From Caenimonas koreensis DSM 17982 (GTDB lineage Bacteria; Pseudomonadota; Gammaproteobacteria; Burkholderiales; Burkholderiaceae_C): a DNA stretch of 64,000 nucleotides. The notes beneath the pieces are model-generated. The model worked only from the letters and a program-made list of their open reading frames with translations. It searched no databases and was not told the DNA's origin. Position numbers and translations under genes: made by a program. The stretch is from the NCBI RefSeq assembly GCF_009646335.1, contig NZ_WJBU01000019.1:27636-91635 (forward strand), read 5' to 3'. The stretch's first letter is position 1; each line of letters starts with the position of its first letter. This document shows, one piece after another, positions 26,645 to 35,632 of the stretch.

Positions 26645-29600
26645 TTACGCGTGCGGATCGTCCGGCGGCGGCGGGATGTCGTCGTCCGGAGGCGGCGGAA
26701 TCTGGCCACCGGTGGGCGACATTTCGGGCGGCGGCAACGGCTCGCCTTGCGTGAGCGACAGGCGCGGTGGCGGGCGCGGCGGGATTCGCGTCTGCGATGC
26801 CCGCTGGCTGCCCTGGCTCGGCAGGCGCGACCGCTCTGCTGTTTCGCGCGCGCGCAGTTTGCCGACCGCCGCCGCCCGCACTGCGGTGCTGACGCCCAGC
26901 GTATCTAGCGCGTCGCGATGGTTGCTCACCTCAGACGACGTGAGTCCTGGCGCGGGGTTTTCCATGGCGGTGGTGAGCCGCGCCGCCAGCAGGCCGCGCT
27001 CGCGCTCGATTTCGCGGTCGGCCCCTGCAGACGGGTCGCCGAGCTTGATCACCAAAGCCGTATAGCCCACCAGCCTTTTGGCGAGTTCAGCCAGGTGGGG
27101 CAGGCTCGCGTCGTTGACGGGTGCGTCGAGCCTTGCCTGCCTGGCAAACGCAGCTACGAGCTCGACTCTTGCACTGTCGAGCTCGCGCGTCTGGGCTTGA
27201 ATCACGCGTCGGGCGATCAGCTGGAACTGGCCGTTGCCCGTGCGTGTTTGCGCGGCAGTGCGAAGCTCGGCAGCGGTCGCCTCCTTCAAGGCCGTGAACA
27301 ACTCGTAGGCGGTGATGCGGCCACTTTCAAACCACGTCTGCAGCTGCGCGGAAGGCAGGCGTTTCGCACTTTCGGCAAGGATGCCTTCGGGCGTCATGCG
27401 GCTCACCCGCTCGTTTGTTTCATTCAACCGGTCCTGCGCCGCCTTGCGAAGCAATTCGACGTGACCAGCGTAGGGCCGGTACGTCGACTCCGACAGGTTG
27501 ATCAACAGCGACGCAATTTGTGTTGGGTCCAAAGTGCGCACAATTGATATCACATGCTCATTCAAGTTGCCCCAATAGCTTTCAGGGTCTTTGGGCATGG
27601 ACCGGATGATGCGCGAGATATTTGTGTCGACATTGGACTGGGTCAACAGCGGCCTAGTCAACGCGCCGACATAATTGCCGACCAGCACGCGGGTGCGATC
27701 TGGCTGCTCATTTGACTCGCCGGCCTCTTGCGGAATTTCCGCGGCAGACGCGACTGCGGCGTCAGGCGTGGGCCTCCTCATGGGTGCGATCCGGTTGCGG
27801 AACTTGTCGAATTGGTTGACTTCGAGCAGCTTGGTGATTTCATGGCGTGCAGGAGCGAAGACTGCGACCAGGTCGCCTGCACTCATTTTCGCGTTCGGGT
27901 CGCTCAGCGCCCGATGGATGGCTTGGCGCAACTCGCTGTTGAGATTGACTTGGTTCGGTGCATCTTGGGCGATGAACTTTGCCTCCAGCACCTTGGCCAT
28001 CGCGCGCGTGGGCTGCGCATCAAAATCATTCATGGCAGCAAGGAAGTCGAAGTTCTCGCCCACGTATGCGTCGCGCACGAAACTCTCGAACTCTTCTCGC
28101 AACGCCGGATTTGTTCCAGGCGCCATGATTTCGTTCACAGTCAGTGGCCGTGGATAGTCCCGCTCCCATTCGACAACCGAGAACTGGCTGGACACCTGTG
28201 CCGAGCCGAGCGGATTCGCCAGCCCCGTGGCGCTGATGGCGACTTTGGTGACGATCTTCGGTGACACCATCATGTGCACATCCAGCTCCTGTGCAGCGCC
28301 CGGTTGAAGCAGCCGCGCCTTTCGCACCTGCCCCAGACTCAGTGTTCGCGTCACGATCAGGCCACCCCGGTTGTCGCTGCACACATCGTATGTGTAGATG
28401 GGCTCGCCGAGGTACTGTACCGGCGTGCGGCCCATGCGAAACGGCGTGTCTGGCGTCTCCAAGAGCTCGTCCACGCCCTCCCACCCCGGGCCTGACAACA
28501 CGCGCGACAAGGCGCTCAGCAAACGTGGATTGCCACCAGCGAGATCGACAAGCGCGGCTTGATTTGTTGCATTCAAATTGACCGTCACAGCACCCTGGCT
28601 CGCGTCGAGCGCGAAGGGCGCGGCCGGCTCGGTAACCTTGATCGATCTGATCGCCGCGTCCACTGCTGTCTGGAAATTCACGGGCACCGCGGCGATCGTG
28701 ACGGTCAACTCGCCTTCGTGCACCGAGATGCAAAACGAGGACAACACGGCGCGCATGTCAGGATTCAGCTCGTCGCCGAGCTTGGCGATGGCCGGCCAGC
28801 GACCCTCGGCAGCTGTATTGACGTCCGGTGACACCGCGTCGCGCACGGCAGCCAGTACAGAAGCAATTTCGTCCAGCTCGCGAGAGAGCGCGACAAATTC
28901 CTTGACCTGGCTGACGCGAGCGACTTCGGTGAGCACTGCGCCCAGCCTCGTGATTTTGTCCGACGACATGGACGCCCGCAGTTGCGCGCGTGTCGCAGGT
29001 GGCAACTCCATCGTGAGCGCGCGCAATTCATCAGCCAACGTGTGGGGCTTCAGGCCGCTCGCGGCGCGCTGGTCAATCGCTTGCGTGATGGCGCGAACAA
29101 TATCGATCGGTTGTTTGTCACTCGTGTCTCGCAGAGCGTTGATCAGTTGCCCGGAGACGGCACTTCGTGCAACAGACGCAAGCTGCGCACGTCGAGCTTC
29201 TTCAGCCGCAATGCCGAAGTCGCCTGCAAATTGCAGCGTTGCCAGCGCCTTGGCGAAGAGGTCCAGCTGCGGCTTCGTGGCAGTCGACAAGTTGTCCGCC
29301 TCCGCTAGCAGCGCGAGCACCCCGCCAAGCTGGGCCTGGGTTGCCAGATAGGTGCGCCCATCCACCTTGCCGCCCAGGAACTGGAATCGCCCGAGCTCGT
29401 TTGCCGCCTTGATCACGTTGTCGATCAGGCCCGGTGCGTCAGCCAATCGATGCGTCTCGGGGTCGTGGCGCCACGTGGCCGCGTCATCCACTGCGTTGCT
29501 GAACCGGCGCCAGGCGCCGTCCTGCGCCTGGCCGGCTGCGCGCCCGGCGAACTTCACCATGTCCGCGCGATTGATGGTGCCGTGCCCGACGACGTCGTTC

Positions 29601-30673
29601 ACGTTTGCGAGTTTCATGAGTTCAGCGGGTGGCAGCGCATGGAGCAGGGCGCGCATGTCTTCGGCTGACACGTCCTTGGTCATCAAGTACGCCATGGAGT
29701 CCAGCACCACTTCGTACGGCGTTTGCGATACAGGCTTGGTCGGGTCGTATTGCGATGCATCCTGCTGGCTGGCAAACAGCAGTGCTTCGCCGAAAAGGCG
29801 CGCAATGGTCGCCTCACGCGGCTCGCCCGGCACCTCTGGCGGGTTGCCAACAACCCGAATCATTTTTTGCAGCACTGGCGACAGCGCCGGGTTGTAGTTG
29901 CGCAGCGTCACAGCGGCCATGTCGCGCACCAGCGCGACAAATGGATCGAAGTCTGGCTTGTTGCATTCGGCAGCGGCTGCATCGTGGAGCGTTTCCAGAT
30001 CGGCGATGCGCATGTGGTTCAGCTGCTCTTGGGTCAGCCGCACGAATTCGCTTCGCTTCTTGGCGTCATTGCCGCCAATCGACTCACGCAGTTCGTTGAG
30101 CGACCGGTTTGGAAATGCGCCGCCGGCCGTGCCGAATGTCCTCGTCTCCAGACCTGCCAGCAACATGCCGACTTGCGCACCTGGACTGGGCTTGTCTTTG
30201 CTGCCGCCTTTGCTGGACACCAGCGTCTTGACCTTGCCGAAGATCCGGCCCGTGCGCGGGGCCGGGGTAGACGGCTGCGGCAACCGGAACAACTCTTCGG
30301 GATCGACTTGTGTAGTCAGGCGCGAGTTGCGCGCCATGTCTTCTTCGGTCCAGAAGCCCCCCAGGCTCTCGTCCCGCCGTGAGCGGCTGCCCTGGGGTTG
30401 CGCGTCGGGGTTTCCTGTACCGTGCCCGCCTTCGGGCTGAGAGTCCGACCAGCGGCTAGGCCCGGGCAGGCGGGGCAGGTTGGGCGCACCCACCATGTAG
30501 CTGCGTACGCGCGTCATGGGGCCGGCGCCGGTGTGTACAGGGGAACTGACGTCGGCGCGCGGTAGCTGCGGTCTGGGTTGGGTCCGGGACACAGGCGCCC
30601 CGTTGCTGCTGCGCGGTTCGGCCGCTTGTGAGCGAGACCGTGGCGGCGGCGTGTGCGGGCGTTTGATTTCCAT
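26645..30673 (-). CDS. giant RGS-domain protein with proline-rich tail, putative host-directed effector
   Basis: 1342 aa from the ATG at 30673, with AGGA eight bases upstream; the frame is open further, but that part is antisense to the asparaginase gene. There is no signal peptide. Residues 1-~110 are Pro/Ser/Arg-rich and look disordered. A long helical region (~130-690) matches nothing I know, and ~700-845 is beta-rich. Residues ~850-961 (nt 27791-28126) match the eukaryotic RGS fold: FESFVRDAYVGENFDFL, FIAQDAPNQVNLNS, RQAI, FAPARHEITKLLEVNQFDKF. The Galpha-contact residues of RGS4 (Glu87, Asn88, Asn128) correspond to Glu873, Asn874 and Asn910. The tail (1297-1342) has a PRPPPR SH3-ligand motif and two IPPPPDD units. 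Disordered N-terminus, no signal peptide and a eukaryotic domain fit a secreted effector, but no secretion genes are in the window. Confidence 0.8.
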   Translation of the reverse strand: MEIKRPHTPPPRSRSQAAEPRSSNGAPVSRTQPRPQLPRADVSSPVHTGAGPMTRVRSYMVGAPNLPRLPGPSRWSDSQPEGGHGTGNPDAQPQGSRSRRDESLGGFWTEEDMARNSRLTTQVDPEELFRLPQPSTPAPRTGRIFGKVKTLVSSKGGSKDKPSPGAQVGMLLAGLETRTFGTAGGAFPNRSLNELRESIGGNDAKKRSEFVRLTQEQLNHMRIADLETLHDAAAAECNKPDFDPFVALVRDMAAVTLRNYNPALSPVLQKMIRVVGNPPEVPGEPREATIARLFGEALLFASQQDASQYDPTKPVSQTPYEVVLDSMAYLMTKDVSAEDMRALLHALPPAELMKLANVNDVVGHGTINRADMVKFAGRAAGQAQDGAWRRFSNAVDDAATWRHDPETHRLADAPGLIDNVIKAANELGRFQFLGGKVDGRTYLATQAQLGGVLALLAEADNLSTATKPQLDLFAKALATLQFAGDFGIAAEEARRAQLASVARSAVSGQLINALRDTSDKQPIDIVRAITQAIDQRAASGLKPHTLADELRALTMELPPATRAQLRASMSSDKITRLGAVLTEVARVSQVKEFVALSRELDEIASVLAAVRDAVSPDVNTAAEGRWPAIAKLGDELNPDMRAVLSSFCISVHEGELTVTIAAVPVNFQTAVDAAIRSIKVTEPAAPFALDASQGAVTVNLNATNQAALVDLAGGNPRLLSALSRVLSGPGWEGVDELLETPDTPFRMGRTPVQYLGEPIYTYDVCSDNRGGLIVTRTLSLGQVRKARLLQPGAAQELDVHMMVSPKIVTKVAISATGLANPLGSAQVSSQFSVVEWERDYPRPLTVNEIMAPGTNPALREEFESFVRDAYVGENFDFLAAMNDFDAQPTRAMAKVLEAKFIAQDAPNQVNLNSELRQAIHRALSDPNAKMSAGDLVAVFAPARHEITKLLEVNQFDKFRNRIAPMRRPTPDAAVASAAEIPQEAGESNEQPDRTRVLVGNYVGALTRPLLTQSNVDTNISRIIRSMPKDPESYWGNLNEHVISIVRTLDPTQIASLLINLSESTYRPYAGHVELLRKAAQDRLNETNERVSRMTPEGILAESAKRLPSAQLQTWFESGRITAYELFTALKEATAAELRTAAQTRTGNGQFQLIARRVIQAQTRELDSARVELVAAFARQARLDAPVNDASLPHLAELAKRLVGYTALVIKLGDPSAGADREIERERGLLAARLTTAMENPAPGLTSSEVSNHRDALDTLGVSTAVRAAAVGKLRARETAERSRLPSQGSQRASQTRIPPRPPPRLSLTQGEPLPPPEMSPTGGQIPPPPDDDIPPPPDDPHA

Positions 30674-30779
30674 GGCGCTGTTCCTGGGATTGACTTCAGG
30701 TACTGAGTGGTGCCAGACCGCGATTCGTTCCACGCTTGAGCCATTCGGCTTACCCACAAGCGTTCGCGATAATGCCCCG

Positions 30780-31787
30780 ATGACATCGCTCGTCCCCCTC
30801 ATCGACACCTTTCGCGGCGGCACGCTGGAATGCCGCCACTTCGGCGCCGTCGCCGTTGTGGACACACAAGGCAAGCTGGTTGCGCAGGCGGGCGATCCGC
30901 ACTGGGTGTCGTTCTCGCGCTCGGCGCTGAAGGCTTTGCAGGCGCTGCCCTTTGTGCGCGGCGGCGGGCCGAAGCTGTTCAACTTCACGCCCGAGAACGT
31001 GGCATTGATGTGTTCATCCCACAGCGGCGAGCCCATGCACGTGACGCAGGTGCAGGCCATGCTCGACAAGGCGAACGTGCCCGCCAAAGCGCTGCAGTGC
31101 GGCTGCCATATGCCGTACTACGTTGAAGCCGGCATTGCGCCGCCGCCGGACGTGATCGACGAGCGGCACAACAACTGCAGCGGCAAGCACGCCGGGTTTC
31201 TCGCGCATTGCGTGCAGCACGGCTGGCCGCTCAACAACTACCTCGCGCCTGCGCATTCGCTGCAGCAGGCGATTCGCCGTGATGTGGCGCGCGTGGTGGG
31301 CATGGAAAGCGACGCGCTCAAGCTGGGCATCGACGGCTGCTCGGCGCCCAACTTCGCGATGCCGCTCTCGGCGCTGGCGCGCGGCTATGCCCGTCTGGCG
31401 AGTGGCGCTGCCGACAGCGAGTTCGGCGAGAGTTTTGTGCAGCTTGCAGAAGCGATGACGTCGCACCCCGATCTTGTGTCGGGCTCGGCGCGCAGCGACC
31501 AGGCCTTCATGCGCGCGGGCCGTGGCGACTGGGTGACCAAAGCGGGCGCTGATGGCATTCAGGCCGTGGGCAGCAAGAGCCGCGGACAGGCGTTTGTGGT
31601 GAAGATTTCCGACGGCAACAAGATGGCCGTGCAGGCCGCAACGGTGGCCGTACTCGATCAGCTCGGCTGGCTCGATGCGCGGCAGAAAGACGAGTTGCGT
31701 GCGTGGCGCTTCGAGGCGATCGCGAATGCGAAGGGCACGCGCGTGGGCGAGCGCAAGAGCGCGTTCACGCTGGAGCGCCCCCGCTGA
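30780..31787 (+). CDS. asparaginase (Asparaginase_II family, Rhizobium type)
   Basis: 335 aa. It belongs to the Rhizobium-etli-type asparaginase family, unrelated to E. coli AnsA/AnsB. Family blocks are visible: FSRSALKALQALP, MCSSHSGEPMHV, NNCSGKHAGFLAHC, GIDGCSAPNFAMPLSALARGYARL and SGSARSDQAFM. It should hydrolyse L-asparagine to aspartate and ammonia. The ATG has no Shine-Dalgarno; a GATAAT hexamer (30768-30773) six bases upstream suggests a leaderless transcript. It is divergent from the RGS gene, with 106 bp between the starts. The 3' end overlaps the convergent enolase-superfamily gene by 23 bp. Confidence 0.93.
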   Translation: MTSLVPLIDTFRGGTLECRHFGAVAVVDTQGKLVAQAGDPHWVSFSRSALKALQALPFVRGGGPKLFNFTPENVALMCSSHSGEPMHVTQVQAMLDKANVPAKALQCGCHMPYYVEAGIAPPPDVIDERHNNCSGKHAGFLAHCVQHGWPLNNYLAPAHSLQQAIRRDVARVVGMESDALKLGIDGCSAPNFAMPLSALARGYARLASGAADSEFGESFVQLAEAMTSHPDLVSGSARSDQAFMRAGRGDWVTKAGADGIQAVGSKSRGQAFVVKISDGNKMAVQAATVAVLDQLGWLDARQKDELRAWRFEAIANAKGTRVGERKSAFTLERPR

Positions 31788-33219
31788 CCAGGCGCGTCAT
31801 CGCGCTGAAATCAGGCATCGCCGCGCTTGCAAAACCGGTGCAGGCGAGTGAGCCGAGTGCGATACGGCCGCCCTGAATCTTCAGGCGCACCGCGCCATGG
31901 CTGTGCTCGTAAACATCGCCATGCGCTGACAGAAAGGCTTGCTGCTCACTGGCTGGCTGCGCGGCCATGCCATTGACGTAGTAGTGGCCGTTGCGCTCGA
32001 CGTGCGTGATGCCCAGCAGGTTGACCAGCGCGAGATCCTGCTGCACTGACAGGCCCGCCTGCGTGGTCAGGTCTTCGGCAGACATGAAGTAGCGCGGCGC
32101 ACCTTCTGGTGAGCTTGCTTGCGTGCCCGCCTGCGCATTCCACTGCGCGCAGCGCGCCGCATTCAGCACCGACTTGTAGAAGCCCTTGCAGGTCTTGGAC
32201 GACACGCCTCTGTAGCCGCGCTCGCGTGCCTGCACGAACGTATCGAGTTCGCCATCCGACTCATCGATGATCACCGGCTTGCCCAGCGGCGCGGCACGCA
32301 GATCGACATCGAGCGCCACTTTGCGCGCGATGGGCTGTTCGATGAACAGGATCGAGCTCCACAGCCTTTTCAATGAGGGCCTTGCGCGAATTGCTGCAAC
32401 GAGTTCGGCAACGCCTGCGGCATCGGCGTATTGCTCATTGCCGTCGAGCGATGCGTAGTACGGCGCTGGCAACTGGTCGAGCACCGACGCAACCGCTTCG
32501 AGCCGCGCGATGTCGCTGGCGATGTTGCCGCCGACTTTCAGCTTGAAGTAGCGATGGCCCCAGGCAGCAATCACGTCTTGCAGTGTTTCAGGCAGGCCGT
32601 CGTTCACGCGCTCGTGCAAATCAGCAGGCGTGATGGCGTCGAGCATGCCCACGGTGTGGCGCGCCTCGATCGATGCGGCGGGCTGCAACTGCGACAGGAA
32701 GCTGTCAATGTCGAGACCGGCGAACTCTGCGCGCTCACTCACTATGCCCGCCAGATTGCCGCGCATCGCGTCGTAGAACGAGACTTGGCGTGTGCGGCAG
32801 AGCACGTCGAAGATGGCGCGATCGACCAGCGCGGGGCCGTAACTTGCGAGCAGCGGGTTGTAGCCTTGAGCTGCGCCCGCTTGCAGCGTCTCGTCGTAGT
32901 GATGCGCGAAGTGGCCGAATGCGGTGGCTGCACCGCCGCCCGCCAGATAGGCGTCGCGCGCAATGCGCAGTGCGCCGCGTAGCTGGTCGAAGTTGTCGTC
33001 GTTCGACAGCGCCAGGTTCTTGTCGAACCACTTCGGCGCCATCATCTCCGCTGCCGCTCCCCACGTGCTTTGGCCATCGGCAGTTTCGATGCGCACACGC
33101 ACAAACGCCTGCGGGCATTCACGCAGCGTGACCACGCCGAACTTGAAGGGCAGGCGCAACACGACGGGCCGCTCGTACAGCTCGATCTCGCGGATCCGGA
33201 TGCGCGGTGCGTCAGTCAT
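31765..33219 (-). CDS. enolase-superfamily (muconate-lactonizing-like) enzyme
   Basis: 484 aa, longer than the usual 370-400. Metal and acid-base residues of the MLE-type barrel are recognisable: the KLK pair in YFKLKVGG, Asp in ASLDGNEQY, Glu in FIEQPI, Asp/Glu in VIIDESDGE, and a later Lys in SSKTCKGFYKS. The superfamily abstracts a proton alpha to a carboxylate, so a sugar-acid dehydratase, racemase or cycloisomerase is expected. It is last in the minus-strand tctCBA operon, with its ATG overlapping the stop of the isomerase gene. Substrate probably follows the transporter. Confidence 0.85.
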   Translation of the reverse strand: MTDAPRIRIREIELYERPVVLRLPFKFGVVTLRECPQAFVRVRIETADGQSTWGAAAEMMAPKWFDKNLALSNDDNFDQLRGALRIARDAYLAGGGAATAFGHFAHHYDETLQAGAAQGYNPLLASYGPALVDRAIFDVLCRTRQVSFYDAMRGNLAGIVSERAEFAGLDIDSFLSQLQPAASIEARHTVGMLDAITPADLHERVNDGLPETLQDVIAAWGHRYFKLKVGGNIASDIARLEAVASVLDQLPAPYYASLDGNEQYADAAGVAELVAAIRARPSLKRLWSSILFIEQPIARKVALDVDLRAAPLGKPVIIDESDGELDTFVQARERGYRGVSSKTCKGFYKSVLNAARCAQWNAQAGTQASSPEGAPRYFMSAEDLTTQAGLSVQQDLALVNLLGITHVERNGHYYVNGMAAQPASEQQAFLSAHGDVYEHSHGAVRLKIQGGRIALGSLACTGFASAAMPDFSAMTRLVSGGAPA

Positions 33220-34076
33220 GCGTGTGCGTCGTGGTAAGCGAGGCTTTCCATGATGCCCTTGAGGTAGCCAATGGAATGTGCAGCGCACGCGGGGCCGTCG
33301 GGCACATAGTCGAATGGTTCCACCGCAACGATGCCTTCGTAGTGGCCCTGCGCGTGCATGCGTGCGATCGTTTGCAGAATCGGCGTGAACTGCATGCTGC
33401 CCTGGCCCGGGCCACGCCGGTTCGGATCGTTCACCTGCACATGCGCGATGTGGCCCGAAGGCATCCAGCGCGCCATCAGTTCGTGGACGGGTTGTTTTTC
33501 GACCTGGCCCGCCGCGCTGCAATCGACCATCGTTTTCAAGCCGGGTGAGTTGATGGCATCGACGATCTGCGCGGCTTCTTCCACCGTATTGATCAGGTCG
33601 GTCTCGCGGGTGGACAGCGGCTCGATGCAATACACAACGCCCGCGCTCGCAGCCGCAGCGCCAGCCTTTGCGAAGCAATCCGTCGCGCGTGCCAGTGCTT
33701 CTTCGCGTGTGCAGCCCGCAGGCGCCGAGCGCTGCTTGGGCGAGCCGTGCACGAGGTAGTTGCCACCCATCAGTGCGCACAACTCAATCAGGCGCGACAT
33801 CACGCCGACGGTGCGGTCCCGCACGCTCGTGTCATCACTCACGATAGACAGCCCGGCTGGCGCGACGAGCAGCCAGTGCAGGCCGAAGATGCGGAGGCCG
33901 TGGTCTTGCGCCACGCGCGCAAATTCACGCGCCTGCGCATCGGTGATCTGCATCGGATCGGCGGCGAGCGTGAAGGGTGCCACTTCAAGTCCGTCGTAGC
34001 CAAGCTTGGCCGCGAACTCGCACTGCTGCGCGAACGGCATCGGCTGCAGCACCTCGTTGCAGAGCGCGAACTTCAT
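33216..34076 (-). CDS. sugar phosphate isomerase/epimerase-type TIM barrel
   Basis: 286 aa from MKFALCNEVL (ATG 34076); an upstream ATG at 34088 adds four residues. The xylose-isomerase-like TIM-barrel pattern includes GYDGLEVAPF, LVHGSPKQR, YCIEPLSTRETDLINT (metal-binding Glu), MVDCSAAG, IAHVQVNDPNRRGPGQGS and VAVEPFDY. Related enzymes isomerise keto-sugars, inositol derivatives or hydroxypyruvate. The start of the enolase-superfamily gene overlaps its stop, and tctA ends 22 bp upstream, so it belongs to the transporter operon. Substrate unknown. Confidence 0.88.
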   Translation of the reverse strand: MKFALCNEVLQPMPFAQQCEFAAKLGYDGLEVAPFTLAADPMQITDAQAREFARVAQDHGLRIFGLHWLLVAPAGLSIVSDDTSVRDRTVGVMSRLIELCALMGGNYLVHGSPKQRSAPAGCTREEALARATDCFAKAGAAAASAGVVYCIEPLSTRETDLINTVEEAAQIVDAINSPGLKTMVDCSAAGQVEKQPVHELMARWMPSGHIAHVQVNDPNRRGPGQGSMQFTPILQTIARMHAQGHYEGIVAVEPFDYVPDGPACAAHSIGYLKGIMESLAYHDAHA

Positions 34077-34098
34077 GCGAAGGAGCATTGATGGCGCG

Positions 34099-35631
34099 TC
34101 ATGCACGCCGCGCGAAGAGCGAACGCACGCCCGAGCCAATGCCCGCCTGCACACGCTTGACCGCACGCTTGAACGGCGGCACGTAAAGCAAGATCGTGAA
34201 GATCGTCACTGCGGCAAATGCCATCGCGATGGGCCGCGTGAAGAAGGGCTCGATCTGCCCGTCCGACAGCACCAGCCCGCGGCGCAGCGACTTGTCGAGC
34301 AGCGGCCCCAGCACCAGGCCGAGCACCAGCGGCGCCATTTCGTAGCCGCGCTTGCGCAGGAAGTACGCGCCAATGCCGATGGCCAGCATCGCGTAGATAT
34401 CAAACAAGCGTGACGCAGTGGCGAACGCGCCGACCGTGCAAAGCAGGAACACGATGGGCATCAAGATCGCGCGCGGCACCTTCAGCACATGCAGCAGCGG
34501 CCGCACACCGAACAGGCCGAACAGCAGGATCGTGATCGACGCGAGCGTCGTCATCGCGACCACTTCATAGATGAAATGCGGATGCTGGATCATCAGCATC
34601 GGCCCCGGCTGCACACCGTGGATGATCATCGCGGCCATCAGCACAGCCGAAGGCGCCGAGCCCGGAATGCCCAGCGCGAGCGACGGAATGATGTGCCCCG
34701 GTATCGACGACATGTCGCCCGTCTCAGCGGCCATGAGGCCGTCGATGGAGCCCTTGCCGAACATCTCCGGCTCCTTGCTCAATGACTTGGCCGCGGCGTA
34801 CGACATCCACGCGCCTGCATCTTCGCCAACGCCGGGCAGCAGGCCTGTGAGCACGCCGATGATTCCGGAGCGCAGCACCGTCCACTTGTAGACGATGATT
34901 TCCTTCCAGCGCGGCAGCACCGAGTCGCGCATCTCCATGATCTTGCGTTCGATCGGATCGGAGAGCGTGGTCAATACTTCCGCCAGACCGAATGCGCCCA
35001 CCAGCGCCGGGATCAGCGAGATACCGCCTGCCAGCTCGTCCCAGCCGAAGGTGAAGCGGTCGTAGGCGTACAGGCCCTCCTGGCCGACCTGTGCAATCGC
35101 CAGGCCCAGCAGCCCCATCAGCCAGCCCTTGAGCGGGTCTTTGCCCACGATGCTGCCCGACATGGTGACGCCGAAGAGGGCGAGCCAGAAGAACTCGAAT
35201 GCGCCGAATTGCAGCGCCACTTCAGCGAGTAGCGGCGTGAAGAGCGCCAGACACAACACGCCAAGCAACGTGCTGACGAACGCGCCTGATGTAGCGATGC
35301 CAATCGCGTAGCCAGCCTTGCCCTGTTGTGCGAGCGCGTAGCCGTCTGCACATGAAGCCGCGTTGGCGGCAGTGCCCGGAATATTCAGCAGGATCGCCGT
35401 GCGCGAGCCGCCGTACAGCGCGCCGACGTAAGAGCAGATCAGCACCAGGATCGCCTGGTTCTGCGGCAGTTTGATCGTGAGCGTCGTGAGTAGTGCGATG
35501 GCGAGCGTGGCAGACAAGCCGGGCAGGATGCCCATCACGATGCCAACGAATGCGCCGCCTAACCCGTAGAGCAGCGTCATCGGGTCCATGAAGCTGAGCC
35601 ACGCCTGGCCCATGTCGCGAAGACCTTCCAT
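34099..35631 (-). CDS. tctA: tripartite tricarboxylate transporter, large membrane subunit TctA
   Basis: 510 aa, about 11-12 hydrophobic segments. Family signatures are GILPGLSATLAIALL near the N-terminus, YGGSRTAILLNIPGT, GKDPLKGWLMGLLG and GIPGSAPSAVLMAAM. It forms the main channel of a Bug-dependent secondary importer for carboxylates. The ATG is one base after the tctB stop. C-terminal residues are basic (RSLFARRA). Together with TctB and TctC this is a complete TTT system. Confidence 0.94.
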   Translation of the reverse strand: MEGLRDMGQAWLSFMDPMTLLYGLGGAFVGIVMGILPGLSATLAIALLTTLTIKLPQNQAILVLICSYVGALYGGSRTAILLNIPGTAANAASCADGYALAQQGKAGYAIGIATSGAFVSTLLGVLCLALFTPLLAEVALQFGAFEFFWLALFGVTMSGSIVGKDPLKGWLMGLLGLAIAQVGQEGLYAYDRFTFGWDELAGGISLIPALVGAFGLAEVLTTLSDPIERKIMEMRDSVLPRWKEIIVYKWTVLRSGIIGVLTGLLPGVGEDAGAWMSYAAAKSLSKEPEMFGKGSIDGLMAAETGDMSSIPGHIIPSLALGIPGSAPSAVLMAAMIIHGVQPGPMLMIQHPHFIYEVVAMTTLASITILLFGLFGVRPLLHVLKVPRAILMPIVFLLCTVGAFATASRLFDIYAMLAIGIGAYFLRKRGYEMAPLVLGLVLGPLLDKSLRRGLVLSDGQIEPFFTRPIAMAFAAVTIFTILLYVPPFKRAVKRVQAGIGSGVRSLFARRA

Positions 35632-35632
35632 G

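Noticed and set aside
25064..26908. 614-aa open frame on the plus strand
   Set aside because: It is antisense to the biotin-carrier/carboxyltransferase gene, has no domain, and arises from the strong codon bias of GC-rich DNA. Similar long antisense frames lie over mrdA, gatB, rep, tctC and others and were left out for the same reason.
30724..30748. TTCGT-N15-TTCGG, an exact match to the PIP/hrpII-box pattern of type III effector promoters, between the RGS gene and the asparaginase gene
   Set aside because: The direct repeat is on the plus strand and points at the asparaginase, away from the RGS gene. It is also too close (about 20 bp) to the likely -10 of that gene. TTCG is common in this GC-rich DNA, so chance is the better explanation.
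30674..31087. N-terminal extension of the RGS-protein frame by 138 residues
   Set aside because: The extension is antisense to the asparaginase gene and is composition-driven. The ATG at 30673 has a Shine-Dalgarno and begins the typical disordered N-terminus.
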